64,000 bases of DNA from Spirochaetaceae bacterium. GTDB lineage: Bacteria > Spirochaetota > Spirochaetia > Treponematales > Treponemataceae. The DNA lies in contig JAGAAX010000052.1 of NCBI GenBank assembly GCA_017614995.1, positions 124,001 through 188,000 on the forward strand, read 5' to 3'. This document shows positions 1 to 8,309 of the stretch, piece by piece. The position numbers and the translations under genes were made by a program. Each line of letters opens with the position of its first letter. Position 1 is the first letter of the stretch. The notes beneath the pieces are model-generated. The model worked only from the letters and a program-made list of their open reading frames with translations, had not been told where the DNA came from and did not search any database.

Positions 1-2
1 AG

Positions 3-548
3 GCTGTGCTTGCAAACTTGGGCATGAAAGGCACAGTGTTTGATGCAGGGCTTTCGATTAAGCCGCAGACCGGCGGTGTTCAGCGCTGCGGCCCTTATGG
101 CGTTGACAACATCGAGTTTATGATAAGCGCAAATCCGGGTTCTCCGCTCCGTCCGCTGGCAAAAATTGCTTCAGGCGGTGAACTTTCGCGTGTAATGCTT
201 GCTTTTAAAACGATTCTGGCTGATACTGATACTACACCGACTTTAATATTTGACGAGATTGATACAGGCATAGGCGGCGAGGTTGCTGTTGCTATCGGCG
301 ACCATATCAAAAAACTTGCCGCAAAACATCAGATATTGTGCATTTCACATCTAGCGAATATTGCAGTTTGTGCCGATACTCATATAAAGATAGAAAAATC
401 TGTAAATCATGAAAAGACGACAACATCAGTCCGCGTAATAACAGGTCAGGACAGAATAACTGAAATTGCGCGGATGCTTGCCGGTGACAGTGCAAGTGCT
501 GCGTCTTTGGAGCATGCAAGAGTTTTACTTTCCAAATATGGAGGATAA
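3..548 (+). CDS. recN: DNA repair protein RecN, C-terminal part (5' truncated by window edge)
   Basis: RecN is an SMC-like ATPase that acts at DNA double-strand breaks in recombinational repair. Only about the last 180 residues are here; the reading frame is open to the left edge, so the true start lies outside the window. What remains is the C-terminal half of the ABC ATPase head: the signature motif ASGGELSRVM (around residues 56-65 of the fragment), Walker B LIFDEIDTGIGG, and the switch histidine in CISHLA. The end MLAGD..SAASLEHARVLL is the usual RecN C-terminus. The next gene starts 8 bp after the stop, so the two are probably co-transcribed. Identification is secure from the motifs. Confidence 0.95.
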   Translation, partial: AVLANLGMKGTVFDAGLSIKPQTGGVQRCGPYGVDNIEFMISANPGSPLRPLAKIASGGELSRVMLAFKTILADTDTTPTLIFDEIDTGIGGEVAVAIGDHIKKLAAKHQILCISHLANIAVCADTHIKIEKSVNHEKTTTSVRVITGQDRITEIARMLAGDSASAASLEHARVLLSKYGG

Positions 549-556
549 TTGTAGTT

Positions 557-1363
557 ATGGCAAAGATTACCGCCGAGAGCAGGGAAGCTTTTACACAGGA
601 AAGTGCAAAATACAAAGAGCTTATCAAGGGCGTTTTTGCAAAAGAAAAAGAGATAAAAGCCGAACTTCAAAAAGATAAAACAGACGAAGCTGCAAAAACA
701 CTTCAGCTTGCAGATTTAATGCTTTATGCAGTTACGCTTTATATTACGATTAACAATCTCTCCGTAGAAATGCTTGGGGTTAAAAATGAAGAAAACCTCA
801 ACGAAGGCCGCAAGACAATTTATAAGGCAATAATCTATCTTGAAGAGCTTGTATCAAATATAATTGATACCACAGCTGATGATTTGAAAGACCGCTGGGC
901 AAAACTCGAAGGAATTCCTATTGATAAGAGATATTATCTTTCTCGCAAGCTTGGTCTTGCAATTGAACTTATAATGGACGCTTACGGCGACAACACAAAA
1001 TGGAAATGGTCATTTGTTGAGCTTCAGGGCCGCTTTATTACTGTTGCCAAAAACATGCTTGATATGACAGAAGCTTCAAAAGACTATTTTGACGGACGAG
1101 CAGAGAATCACGATGTTTCAGTCTATTATATGCGTATGCTTAAGACACGCCTTTTGAAGTCAGCCGAAGGTTACCGCGACCGTTATGAGCTTTCTACACG
1201 CCGCGCAGACGATATGCGAAGCGGTATTCAGTATCTGCTTGCTTACAGAAGACTGCTGATAATTCTTGGCGATGCAAACGAAGCAGAAGAAGTCAAGAAA
1301 AAGGCACAGGTCTGGAAAGACAAGATGGAAGCCGACATCAAGAAAGAAAAACAGAAAGCGTAA
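557..1363 (+). CDS. Conserved protein of unknown function, helical, downstream of recN
   Basis: 268 residues with no signal peptide or membrane segment. The composition is highly charged and helical (many K, E, A, R), with a lysine-rich C-terminus, so it is probably cytoplasmic. I do not recognise a catalytic motif. The start at 557 is preceded by GGAGG, which overlaps the recN stop region with a rather long 12-nt spacer; coupling with recN is plausible. A hairpin terminator follows at about 1379-1408. I believe treponemes keep an unknown gene next to recN, but I cannot verify that here, and no function is proposed. Confidence 0.75.
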   Translation: MAKITAESREAFTQESAKYKELIKGVFAKEKEIKAELQKDKTDEAAKTLQLADLMLYAVTLYITINNLSVEMLGVKNEENLNEGRKTIYKAIIYLEELVSNIIDTTADDLKDRWAKLEGIPIDKRYYLSRKLGLAIELIMDAYGDNTKWKWSFVELQGRFITVAKNMLDMTEASKDYFDGRAENHDVSVYYMRMLKTRLLKSAEGYRDRYELSTRRADDMRSGIQYLLAYRRLLIILGDANEAEEVKKKAQVWKDKMEADIKKEKQKA

Positions 1364-1378
1364 AAAGCTTGGCAATAT

Positions 1379-1408
1379 AAAAGCAGGTTGAATCAGCCTG
1401 CTTTTTTT
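1379..1408 (+). terminator. Rho-independent terminator after the recN-distal gene
   Basis: The stem AAGCAGG (1381-1387) pairs with CCTGCTT (1397-1403) around a short loop and runs into seven T residues. It lies 16 bp after the stop at 1363. Confidence 0.85.
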
Positions 1409-1486
1409 GTGCCCGCATTAGCTTTAGATTGAATAAATCTCCAATTTGTCATAGTATTAGGCAACTTTTGTTGCAAGGACACTGAA

Positions 1487-2716
1487 ATGGTCAATAAAGC
1501 ACTCGCGCTTAAAATCTTTGAAGGTTTTTCAATTGAAAGATGGAACGATTTAGTCCGTCCATTTGATTTAATCGAGATGGATAAATCCGCCGAAAAGATG
1601 GTCTTGGTTTACATCATCGGCAAATTTGAAGAGCAGCGCGGAAACAAGGTTGACTGGGAATGGCTTATCTACGCTTCTTTTTTTGAGCTTTTGCGGAAAA
1701 TTGCTTTGTGCGACATAAAGTCGCCGGTGCAGCGCATGATACGTAAGCAGTACCCGGAAGAGTATGCAAAGCTGAACAAGTGGGTCTTGGAGCAGTACAA
1801 AGGTCTTATTACAGACGAATGGCTTATAAAGAAGTTTCAGGCTTATATAGACGAGTCTTCTTCAAGTGAAAAAGCTTCTGGCAAAGAAGCGTCTTTAGAG
1901 ATGCGCATTTTCCGCGCTGCGCACAAATTTTCGACAATGCGCGAATTTGAGATGATTGCCCCTGTAAACGAGCGCTCAAGGTTGCAGCGCATTGAAAAAG
2001 AATTAAACGAAGACATCGGCGAATATCTTGACTTGCGCGGGCTTCAGATGCTTGTTACAAAGCAGCGCCCTTATGAATTCCTGCTTATAATTGAAAAGCT
2101 CCGCTTTCAGACGCGGTGGAACCAGACACCGCGCGTGCCAAAGACAAGCGTTTTAGGTCATTCGTTTTTTGTAGCTGTGCTTACGCTGCTTCTCAGCCGA
2201 GATTCAGGTGCTAAGATGTGCCCTGAACGGCTTTTCAACAACTATTTTTCAGCCTTGTTCCACGATTTACCAGAAGCAGTTACGCGCGACATTATTTCGC
2301 CGGTAAAGCAGGCTACGTCAGGGCTTCCGTCTATTGTCAAAGATATTGAAGATACAATCGTTAAGAATGAGCTTCTGCCTTTGATGGAAGACTTTTATGC
2401 TGACGAGCTTTTGTATTTTACAAGCGATGAATTTGAAAACCGCATCCGTTTTGCGGATGTAGACATTAGGCATGTGTCTTTTGACGACTTGAACAAAAAA
2501 TTCAACGAAGGAAAGTATGCGCCTGTTGACGGCAGGCTTGTCCGCGTTTCTGACCATATTGCGGCATTTCTTGAAGCAGACAGCTCAATCAATTACGGTA
2601 TAACCTCAAAGCATTTGCGTGACGGCAGGCGAAACCTTGTAAGGCTTTACCCAGACGGTCAGACTATCAACGGTTTTGACGTTGCCGCTTTCTTCAAAGA
2701 ATTTGAAACGCAATAA
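1487..2716 (+). CDS. HD-domain phosphohydrolase, YfbR-like core
   Basis: 409 residues. The centre carries an HD metal-dependent phosphohydrolase core: LGHSFFVAV (first His), FHDLPEA (the HD pair, about residue 260) and a downstream FADVD. The HDLPEA form and the flanking DIISPVK resemble YfbR-type 5'-deoxynucleotidases, which dephosphorylate dNMPs. The protein is about twice as long as YfbR, with an extra N-terminal half I do not recognise, so the substrate is uncertain. AAGGA precedes the ATG by 7 nt. It is a single gene bounded by a terminator on each side. Confidence 0.8.
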   Translation: MVNKALALKIFEGFSIERWNDLVRPFDLIEMDKSAEKMVLVYIIGKFEEQRGNKVDWEWLIYASFFELLRKIALCDIKSPVQRMIRKQYPEEYAKLNKWVLEQYKGLITDEWLIKKFQAYIDESSSSEKASGKEASLEMRIFRAAHKFSTMREFEMIAPVNERSRLQRIEKELNEDIGEYLDLRGLQMLVTKQRPYEFLLIIEKLRFQTRWNQTPRVPKTSVLGHSFFVAVLTLLLSRDSGAKMCPERLFNNYFSALFHDLPEAVTRDIISPVKQATSGLPSIVKDIEDTIVKNELLPLMEDFYADELLYFTSDEFENRIRFADVDIRHVSFDDLNKKFNEGKYAPVDGRLVRVSDHIAAFLEADSSINYGITSKHLRDGRRNLVRLYPDGQTINGFDVAAFFKEFETQ

Positions 2717-2748
2717 AAAAGCAGAAAACTGTTATGCTTTCTGCTTTT
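2717..2748. terminator. Bidirectional terminator between the HD gene and tmRNA
   Basis: AAAAAGCAGAAA pairs with TTTCTGCTTTTT around a short loop. It has A/T runs on both sides, so it can serve both the plus-strand HD gene and the convergent minus-strand tmRNA. Confidence 0.8.
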
Positions 2749-3098
2749 TGGAGATGGGGAGAATTGAACTCCCGTCCGAGTGAGCGGACCAAGAGCGTCT
2801 ACAAGTTTAGCAGTGCGAGGTGGTTGTCGGGAAACGGTAGCAGCACCGCAAGCGTCGTCTCCGTATTCTGGTAAATGTCCTTGAAGCGTACCAGACACCG
2901 TTTCAAGCAAGCTCTGTTTAGCGTCGGGCTTTCAGACCGCTCAGAGCAGTGCAGTCTGAAGCCCGCGATTATGCAGCAAGTGCGTAGTCGTAAGAATTGT
3001 CAGAATTGGCAATTATAGTTTTTGTCTGTTCAGAGGACAGGCAGCCTCACTTGCAGCCCAAGGCCACGAATCACACCCGTCGAAACCAGTGCACCCCC
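2749..3098 (-). ncRNA. ssrA: tmRNA (ssrA), proteolysis tag ANSDNSYDYALAA
   Basis: Transfer-messenger RNA rescues stalled ribosomes and adds a degradation tag. On the minus strand the 5' end GGGGGTGCACTGGTTTCGACGG and the 3' end with T-arm GGAGTTCAATTCTCC and acceptor CATCTCC form the tRNA-like domain; GGGGGUG pairs with CAUCUCC including G-U pairs. CCA is not encoded. The tag frame runs from 3010 down to 2972 and encodes ANSDNSYDYALAA, followed by TAA at 2971-2969. The ALAA end is the standard ClpXP/ClpAP-type degron. The tag resembles treponemal tags from memory. Both a promoter and a terminator are visible. Confidence 0.96.
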
Positions 3099-3126
3099 GA
3101 AAGAGTTTGTGCCCTTAGACGGGGGT

Positions 3127-3155
3127 AGAATAAGGGCAAAACTAAAAAATGTCAA
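3127..3155 (-). promoter_or_regulatory. Promoter of tmRNA
   Basis: On the minus strand TTGACA (3155-3150) and TATTCT (3132-3127) are separated by exactly 17 bp. This predicts a start about 25-30 nt before mature tmRNA position 1 at 3098, so a 5' leader would be trimmed off. Confidence 0.8.
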
Positions 3156-3175
3156 GCATTTTGCGCAAACTTAGC

Positions 3176-3256
3176 AAAGGCTGCCGGTTTTGCTTGGCAA
3201 AAGCGGCACTTTTCGCAGATTAATCTTCATCTGAAGTATAACTGATGCGAAAAGAA
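3176..3256. repeat. Dispersed two-hairpin repeat, family A, copy 1
   Basis: A GCTGCCGGTTTTGC arm pairs with GCAAAAGCGGC, and a second GCACTTTTCGC arm pairs with GCGAAAAG at about 3248. The same module recurs at about 7815, 8018, 8194, 23935, 26665 (reverse orientation) and 55005. It fills the gap between tmRNA and the HD gene. Confidence 0.7.
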
Positions 3257-3258
3257 AA

Positions 3259-3849
3259 TTAGCGTGTCCATTCGCAGATTATGTTCTTAAAAAGCTTGTA
3301 GACGCTTTTGCCGAGAATGCGGTTAATCTCGTCCTTCACTTTAAGATATTCCTGCCAAGACTCAAAAACGTGAATATTTGATTCATTCCGTATACCAGAT
3401 TCAATAAGCCGTACCTCTACAACCATCGGACCGTAAGGCGAAGCCATAACGTCAGAAAGCTGCACAATCTTGTCCTCGATTGTGTTCGGGTGCTGCATTA
3501 CAAAAGACTGAAGAAAATCCAAGTCTGCGCCTGAAATGTCAAAGCTTGTGTGCTCAATAATGCGGTTGCCCGGAAAAACGTGCGTAATGCAGTATCTTGC
3601 ACATTCTTCTTCGCCAAGCTCACACAAGTAGCGGTAGCCGTCAAGCGTGTGCCTTATCTTGTGCTTTCCGCGGATGCGCCCGATGTCATGCAGCAGCGCA
3701 TACATCTCGCATTTTTCGGCATCAACGCCCTTTATGTGAGATGCAATTGTATATGCTATGTTTCCGGCTGTAATGCTGTGCTCTTTCCATAAACCGGGAT
3801 TCTTCTCGTAAGCTTCATCTAAAAGTGCAAGTGCCTTTTCTTTTGTCAT
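3259..3849 (-). CDS. HD-domain protein (HDIG-type phosphohydrolase)
   Basis: 196 residues, cytoplasmic. HD motifs are WKEHSITAGNIAYTIA (first His), YALLHDIGRI (HDIG, about residue 80) and HTLDGYRYL. Such stand-alone HD proteins hydrolyse phosphate esters or nucleotides; the substrate here is unknown. AGGA lies 8 nt before the ATG. It follows thyX on the same strand after a 191-bp gap, so it may have its own promoter. It is unrelated in length to the other HD gene at 1487. Confidence 0.8.
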   Translation of the reverse strand: MTKEKALALLDEAYEKNPGLWKEHSITAGNIAYTIASHIKGVDAEKCEMYALLHDIGRIRGKHKIRHTLDGYRYLCELGEEECARYCITHVFPGNRIIEHTSFDISGADLDFLQSFVMQHPNTIEDKIVQLSDVMASPYGPMVVEVRLIESGIRNESNIHVFESWQEYLKVKDEINRILGKSVYKLFKNIICEWTR

Positions 3850-4040
3850 GTTGTCCGTCCTGTATGTAAAATGTTTTCACTGTATGCAAAAACATTATCA
3901 ACTGATTTTTCAAACAATGCAAGAAAATATGTCTATTTTCCGAAGAGAAAAGTGCGAATAAAAAGTGTTGCATAAAATGCAGTGGGCAAGATTGCACAAG
4001 TGATAACGGAACAAAGTTAGATGCGCCAGAGTTTTGTCGC

Positions 4041-4712
4041 TTATTCTTCTTTTTTGGGCATACGGCCGCAGGATTTTTTTTCGGTGCAGAAGCCTGAAAG
4101 TTCGCATTTGGGCATAAAAAGCATGTCTACGAGCGTTTTCCATTCGTCGGAATAGTCGGCAAGTGCTTTTGAAAGTTCTGCGAAAAGTTTGCGGTATTCC
4201 CAGAAAGCGCGTGTACACATTCTCTGGTGAGACATGTCAACTAAGCTTCTTAGATTGCGCTTGTCTACGATTTTGGTCGTCATGCCGAGCGGAAGCAGCA
4301 TTGCAGAATCTTCGCGCGGCACGCCGGCTTCTTCTAAGAGTTTGAGCGTGTCTTTGATTTTGGCGATAGTTTCAGAAACTGCAGCTTCCGCTTCTTTTCC
4401 GGCTTTTGCCACAGACGGCGGAACTACAATGTCGAAAGTCTTGTAATTGATATAGCGCGTAGAAGCCTGAAGCCTTGTAGGCGCGCCGCCTATGTGCGTG
4501 TACCATTCGCGGATTACGCGGGCAGAGTAGCCGTCGATTATCATCTCGACATTTACATATTCCATTACGCGGCCATGACCGGACTTGATGCAGTCTAAGC
4601 CGCGGTTATAGTTCTTCTCGTTGTCGGCGGTGTCCGCGCCCCAGCAGACACCGGCGCGCGCTCCCATAAGAGTAATCGGATTTTTTGTAGTTTCTTCGAG
4701 TATTGTAATCAT
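4041..4712 (-). CDS. thyX: Flavin-dependent thymidylate synthase ThyX (variant signature motif)
   Basis: ThyX makes dTMP from dUMP using FAD, NADPH and methylenetetrahydrofolate. At 223 residues it has a normal length for the family. In place of the classical RHR-x7-S signature it reads REWYTHIGGAPTRLQASTRY (around residues 68-87). The downstream NLRSLVDMSHQRMCTRAFWEYR block matches the dUMP/FAD-binding region of ThyX. The C-terminus is cysteine-rich (CELSGFCTEKKSCGRMP), which may bind metal. The gene begins 18 bp after ffh and is probably the last gene of the ndk-gpsA-ffh-thyX run. No thyA is visible in the window. Confidence 0.9.
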   Translation of the reverse strand: MITILEETTKNPITLMGARAGVCWGADTADNEKNYNRGLDCIKSGHGRVMEYVNVEMIIDGYSARVIREWYTHIGGAPTRLQASTRYINYKTFDIVVPPSVAKAGKEAEAAVSETIAKIKDTLKLLEEAGVPREDSAMLLPLGMTTKIVDKRNLRSLVDMSHQRMCTRAFWEYRKLFAELSKALADYSDEWKTLVDMLFMPKCELSGFCTEKKSCGRMPKKEE

Positions 4713-4730
4713 TCCGGCTGTTTTAGCGCA

Positions 4731-6086
4731 TTAAAAACCCGGAAAACCGCCCGGCAAGTTTCCGCCGAACTGCTTCATGAGTTTTTGCTGCATTCCCTTG
4801 TTTTTAGTCATTTTTTTCATGGCAAGGCGTGTTTTTTCAAACTGCTTGATAAGCCTGTTTACCTCTGCAACAGAAGTGCCCGAACCTTTTGCGATTCTCT
4901 TTCTGCGGCTTGGCCCGATGATAAGGTGATTTGCACGCTCTTTTTTTGTCATTGACTGAATAATCGCTTCCTGGTGCTTGAGGTCTGCCTTGTCAAGCAT
5001 ACTCTCGTCAATCTGACCGGCAAGACCCGGCATCATGTCGAGAATCTGCTGCATTGAGCCCATCTTTTTCATCTGCTGCATCTGTTCAAGCATGTCTTCA
5101 AGCGTGAAAGTCTCGCTTGCCATTTTCTTTTCGAGCTTGGCAGCCTGTTCCATGTCCATTGTTTCCTGTGCTTTTTCAACAAGAGAAACAATGTCGCCCA
5201 TGCCTAAAATGCGGCTTGCAATTCGGTCTGGGTAGAAAGGCTCAAAGTCCTCGATTTTTTCACCTGTACCGGCAAAGAGAATAGGCTTGCCTGTTACAGA
5301 CTTTAATGAAAGGGCAGCACCGCCGCGTGCGTCAGAATCGAATTTGGTTAAGATAACACCGGTAAGGTTTAGGCGCTCATCAAAAGTCTTTGCAACATCA
5401 ACTGCGCTCTGACCTGTCATTGAATCTGCAACAAGCAGAACTTCGTCTGGCGAAACCGTCTTTTTGATTGATTCAATTTCCTGCATCATAGAGTCGTCAA
5501 TCTGGAGACGGCCGGCAGTATCAACAATCAATGTATCAAACGAATTCTTTTTGGCATAAGCAAGTGCGTTTTTTGCAACTTTTACGGCATCTTTTGTATC
5601 TTCTTTGTAGACTTCAATTCCGGTTTTTTCGCCAAGAACAGAAAGCTGCTCAACAGCGGCAGGGCGCACAAGGTCACATGCTGCAAGAAGCGGTTTTCTT
5701 CCTTCTTTTTTAAGACGTGCGGCAAGCTTAACGGCTGTTGTAGTTTTACCTGCACCCTGGAGTCCGAGAAAAAGAATAACAGACTGTGTATCTGGGCCTT
5801 TGAGCTTTAAGTCCTGCTTTTCGTCGCCGAGAAGTGCAACAATCTTGTCGTGTACAATCTTTACAAACTGCTGACCCGGGTTTACAGAGCGGAGAACTTT
5901 TTCGCCTTTTGCTTCTTCAATCGTGCTGTTTACAAAGCGGCGTACAACGCGCAGGTTTACGTCGGCATCAAGCAGCGCAATCTTAATTTTTTCAACGTAT
6001 TCGTCAATGTTCTTTTCTGAAATTGTAGATTTGCCCGAGACTGTGCGGACTACGTCTGTAATTGTGTTTGTAATTTTCTCAAGCAT
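4731..6086 (-). CDS. ffh: Signal recognition particle protein Ffh
   Basis: Ffh is the SRP54 GTPase that targets nascent membrane and secreted proteins together with 4.5S RNA and FtsY. At 451 residues it has full length. N domain, then G domain with P-loop GLQGAGKTTTAVKLA (about 108), DTAGRLQ, TKFDSDARGGAALS and GTGEKIEDFEPF. It ends in a methionine-rich M domain (MLEQMQQMKKMGSMQQ, GPSRRKRIAKGSG) that binds signal peptides and SRP RNA. Its ATG directly abuts the gpsA stop codon (TAA-ATG), suggesting translational coupling. Confidence 0.98.
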   Translation of the reverse strand: MLEKITNTITDVVRTVSGKSTISEKNIDEYVEKIKIALLDADVNLRVVRRFVNSTIEEAKGEKVLRSVNPGQQFVKIVHDKIVALLGDEKQDLKLKGPDTQSVILFLGLQGAGKTTTAVKLAARLKKEGRKPLLAACDLVRPAAVEQLSVLGEKTGIEVYKEDTKDAVKVAKNALAYAKKNSFDTLIVDTAGRLQIDDSMMQEIESIKKTVSPDEVLLVADSMTGQSAVDVAKTFDERLNLTGVILTKFDSDARGGAALSLKSVTGKPILFAGTGEKIEDFEPFYPDRIASRILGMGDIVSLVEKAQETMDMEQAAKLEKKMASETFTLEDMLEQMQQMKKMGSMQQILDMMPGLAGQIDESMLDKADLKHQEAIIQSMTKKERANHLIIGPSRRKRIAKGSGTSVAEVNRLIKQFEKTRLAMKKMTKNKGMQQKLMKQFGGNLPGGFPGF

Positions 6087-7151
6087 TTATCTGTTTTCTC
6101 CTAAAAGCTCGTTCAGCAGATCCTGCGGCTCAATTTCTCTGTTAAGCACACGGTAAAGTCCTGTTGAAATAGGCAGCTTCAAATTGTGTTTTTCTACGAT
6201 TTCATGCACATATTTACAGGCGACAGCGCCTTCCGGCAGATAGCCGATTTCGCTGATTCTTGAAATTAAGTCGTCAATTGAAGTGAATTTCTTGAGAATG
6301 TTCTTTGTGATGATTTCCTGACCGAAACGGCGGTTTCTTCCGTATTTTGAACGGCATGTAACGTCAAGGTCGCCTACGCCAGAAATTGAAGTGAAAGTCT
6401 CGGCGTGTGTTGCGCCCATTGCGCGGCCTAAAGTCTGAATTTCGTTCAAGCCAGCGGCAAGAAGCAGCGACTCTGTATTGTCGCCGAACAGGTCAGATTT
6501 TTCTGCAACAGCGTCAAGACAGCCGAAAACAACTGCAATTACGTTTTTGGCTGCCGCGCAAATCTGAACGCCGATAACGTCAAAGCTTGAATAAACAAGC
6601 AGAGACTTTCCGTTTAAAAGGTCGCGGAATCTGATTGTGTTTTTCGGGTTTTCACTTGCGGCAATAAGACCTGTGATTTTGCCCATTGCAACTTCTTCTG
6701 CGTGGCTTGGACCTGCGATATACACAAGGTTCTTTGCGTAGCATTCAGGCAGAGCCGATTCCATTTCTTCAAGAATAAGGCGCGGACCGTTGTTTGAAGG
6801 TACAAAGCCTTTTGTAAGTGCGCCGATGCAAGTTGTTCCGTTCTTGATTTCGGGCACGTCTGCAATTTTTCGGATTGTAGATGCAAGATAAAGCGACGGA
6901 CTTGCAAAAATGAGGAATTCTTTGCCCGAAGCAACTTTATTGATGTCAGAGCTTGCCTTCAAATTCGGCGAAAGCGGAAAGCCTTTAAGGTAGCGCTCGT
7001 TTGTATGTTGTTCATTAATAGAAGAAACAACGTCTTCTTCTAATGCCCAGATTTCAACTTCATTATTTTCTTTTGCAAGAGCGTGTGCCATTGCAGTGCC
7101 CCATGCACCTGCGCCGATAACGCCGACTTTCTTTGTTTGTTTAGATTCCAT
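6087..7151 (-). CDS. gpsA: Glycerol-3-phosphate dehydrogenase [NAD(P)+]
   Basis: GpsA reduces dihydroxyacetone phosphate to sn-glycerol 3-phosphate for phospholipid synthesis. The Rossmann motif GVIGAGAWGTAMAHALA lies at the N-terminus, followed by the substrate region KNVIAVVFG with the catalytic lysine and SGVGDLDVTCRSKYGRNRRFG. I chose the ATG at 7151, giving 354 residues, because AAGGGG lies 7 nt upstream; an in-frame start at 7172 would lack a proper ribosome site. The upstream ndk stop lies 10 bp before it. Operon with ndk and ffh. Confidence 0.95.
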   Translation of the reverse strand: MESKQTKKVGVIGAGAWGTAMAHALAKENNEVEIWALEEDVVSSINEQHTNERYLKGFPLSPNLKASSDINKVASGKEFLIFASPSLYLASTIRKIADVPEIKNGTTCIGALTKGFVPSNNGPRLILEEMESALPECYAKNLVYIAGPSHAEEVAMGKITGLIAASENPKNTIRFRDLLNGKSLLVYSSFDVIGVQICAAAKNVIAVVFGCLDAVAEKSDLFGDNTESLLLAAGLNEIQTLGRAMGATHAETFTSISGVGDLDVTCRSKYGRNRRFGQEIITKNILKKFTSIDDLISRISEIGYLPEGAVACKYVHEIVEKHNLKLPISTGLYRVLNREIEPQDLLNELLGENR

Positions 7152-7162
7152 AATTTTGCCCC

Positions 7163-7606
7163 TTAAAACCAATGGGCTGATTCGTCAGTCCAAGAAATTA
7201 TTTCATCAGGTGAAAAGAATAATGCTATTTCACGTTCTGCTGCTTCAACTGAATCAGAAGCATGAATGATGTTGTGCTGTGTGTGCAGACAGTAGTCGCC
7301 GCGGATTGTGCCCGGAAGCGAGTCTTTGATGTTTGTTGCACCGGCTGTTTTTCTAATCTGCATTACAGCCTCGTCGCCTTCCCAAACCATGGCGATAACT
7401 GGCGCTGATGTTGTGTAGTCAATCAGACTTGGGTAAAAAGACTTGCCTTCGTGTTCTCTATAATGAATTTGTGCTTTTTCTTTTGAGATTTTCATAAGTT
7501 TTAGGGCTACAAGATTGAGCCCGCGTTTTTCAAGGCGCGAAATAACCTCACCGCAAATGCGGCGGTTTAACACGCCCGGTTTAAGCATAACAAAACTTCG
7601 TTCCAT
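7163..7606 (-). CDS. ndk: Nucleoside diphosphate kinase
   Basis: Ndk moves the gamma phosphate between NTPs and NDPs through a phosphohistidine. 147 residues, typical of the family: start MERSFVMLKPGVLNRR, the ATP/ribose region AGATNIKDSLPGTIRGDY, and the active-site histidine in HNIIHASDS. It is the first gene of the minus-strand run ndk-gpsA-ffh-thyX. Upstream lies the repeat array, so its promoter must sit close to 7620-7660. Confidence 0.97.
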   Translation of the reverse strand: MERSFVMLKPGVLNRRICGEVISRLEKRGLNLVALKLMKISKEKAQIHYREHEGKSFYPSLIDYTTSAPVIAMVWEGDEAVMQIRKTAGATNIKDSLPGTIRGDYCLHTQHNIIHASDSVEAAEREIALFFSPDEIISWTDESAHWF

Positions 7607-8309
7607 AAGTCATAAGAATAAACGTAATTGCTGAAAAATTCAATGGGCGTTTCGCCTTGGGATTAATCTTCTGTTTGGGATTTATCTCGCGAAACGGCCA
7701 AGTTTTGCTTCGCAAAACTTGTAATGGGTGCACAAGGATGCATTTTGGAGCTGATGCGCAAAGACTGCTTTTGGGGCTGATACGCAAGAGCGAGAGGGCG
7801 CGGTGTACACAAGCTGTCGGTTTTGCGCAAGCAAAAGCGGCGCTTTTCGCTGATTGGGCTTTATGCGTAGATTAGGCTACCGCGAAAAGAGCGAAACGGC
7901 CAAGTTTTGCTTCGCGAAAACTGGTAACGGGTGCACAAGGATGCATTTTGGAGCTGATGCACAAAGACTGCTTTTGGGGCTGATGCGCAAGAGCGATAGG
8001 GCGCGGTGTACACAAGCTGTCGGTTTTGCGCAAGCAAAAGCGGCGCTTTTCGCTGATTGGGTTTTATGCGTAGATTAGGCTACCGCGAAAAGAGCAAAAC
8101 GCCCAGTTTCCGCTTCGCGAAAACTGGTAACGGGTGCACAAGGTGTGGTTTGGGGCTGATGCGCAAGAGCGAGATGGCGCGGTGTACACAAGCTGTCGGT
8201 TTTGCGCAAGCAAAAGCGACGCTTTTCGCTGATTGAACTTTGTACGTAGATTTGGCTACCGCGAAAAGAGCGAAACGGCCAAGTTGCTGCACTAGGAAAC
8301 CCACAGGAT
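7607..8309. repeat. Intergenic tandem array of about 200-bp units (family A modules)
   Basis: Units starting at GCGAAACGGCC begin at 7689, 7891, 8094 (variant GCAAAACGCCC) and 8270 (partial), giving periods of about 203, 203 and 176 bp. The third unit lacks about 27 bp. Each unit holds the hairpin CAAGTTTTGC/GCAAAACTTG, then GGTGCACAA, then GCTGTCGGTTTTGC/GCAAAAGCGGC, then GCGCTTTTCGC/GCGAAAAGAGC. The period is not always a multiple of three, and open frames across it simply repeat the DNA repeat, so I treat it as noncoding. About 80 bp on the ndk side (7607-7688) has weaker similarity. Confidence 0.9.

Noticed and set aside
2659-2910. Minus-strand open frame
   Set aside because: It runs through the tmRNA gene and the adjacent terminator, so it is a shadow of a structural RNA.
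7657-8078. Two similar small open frames sharing the segment FAQAKAALFADW
   Set aside because: They lie on the tandem DNA repeat and the same peptide appears again at 23888, where the family A DNA recurs. The similarity is explained by the repeat, there is no ribosome site, and unit length is not fixed to three.
7689-8285. CRISPR array
   Set aside because: Units are about 200 bp and nearly identical throughout, with no short repeat and unique spacers, and no cas gene.
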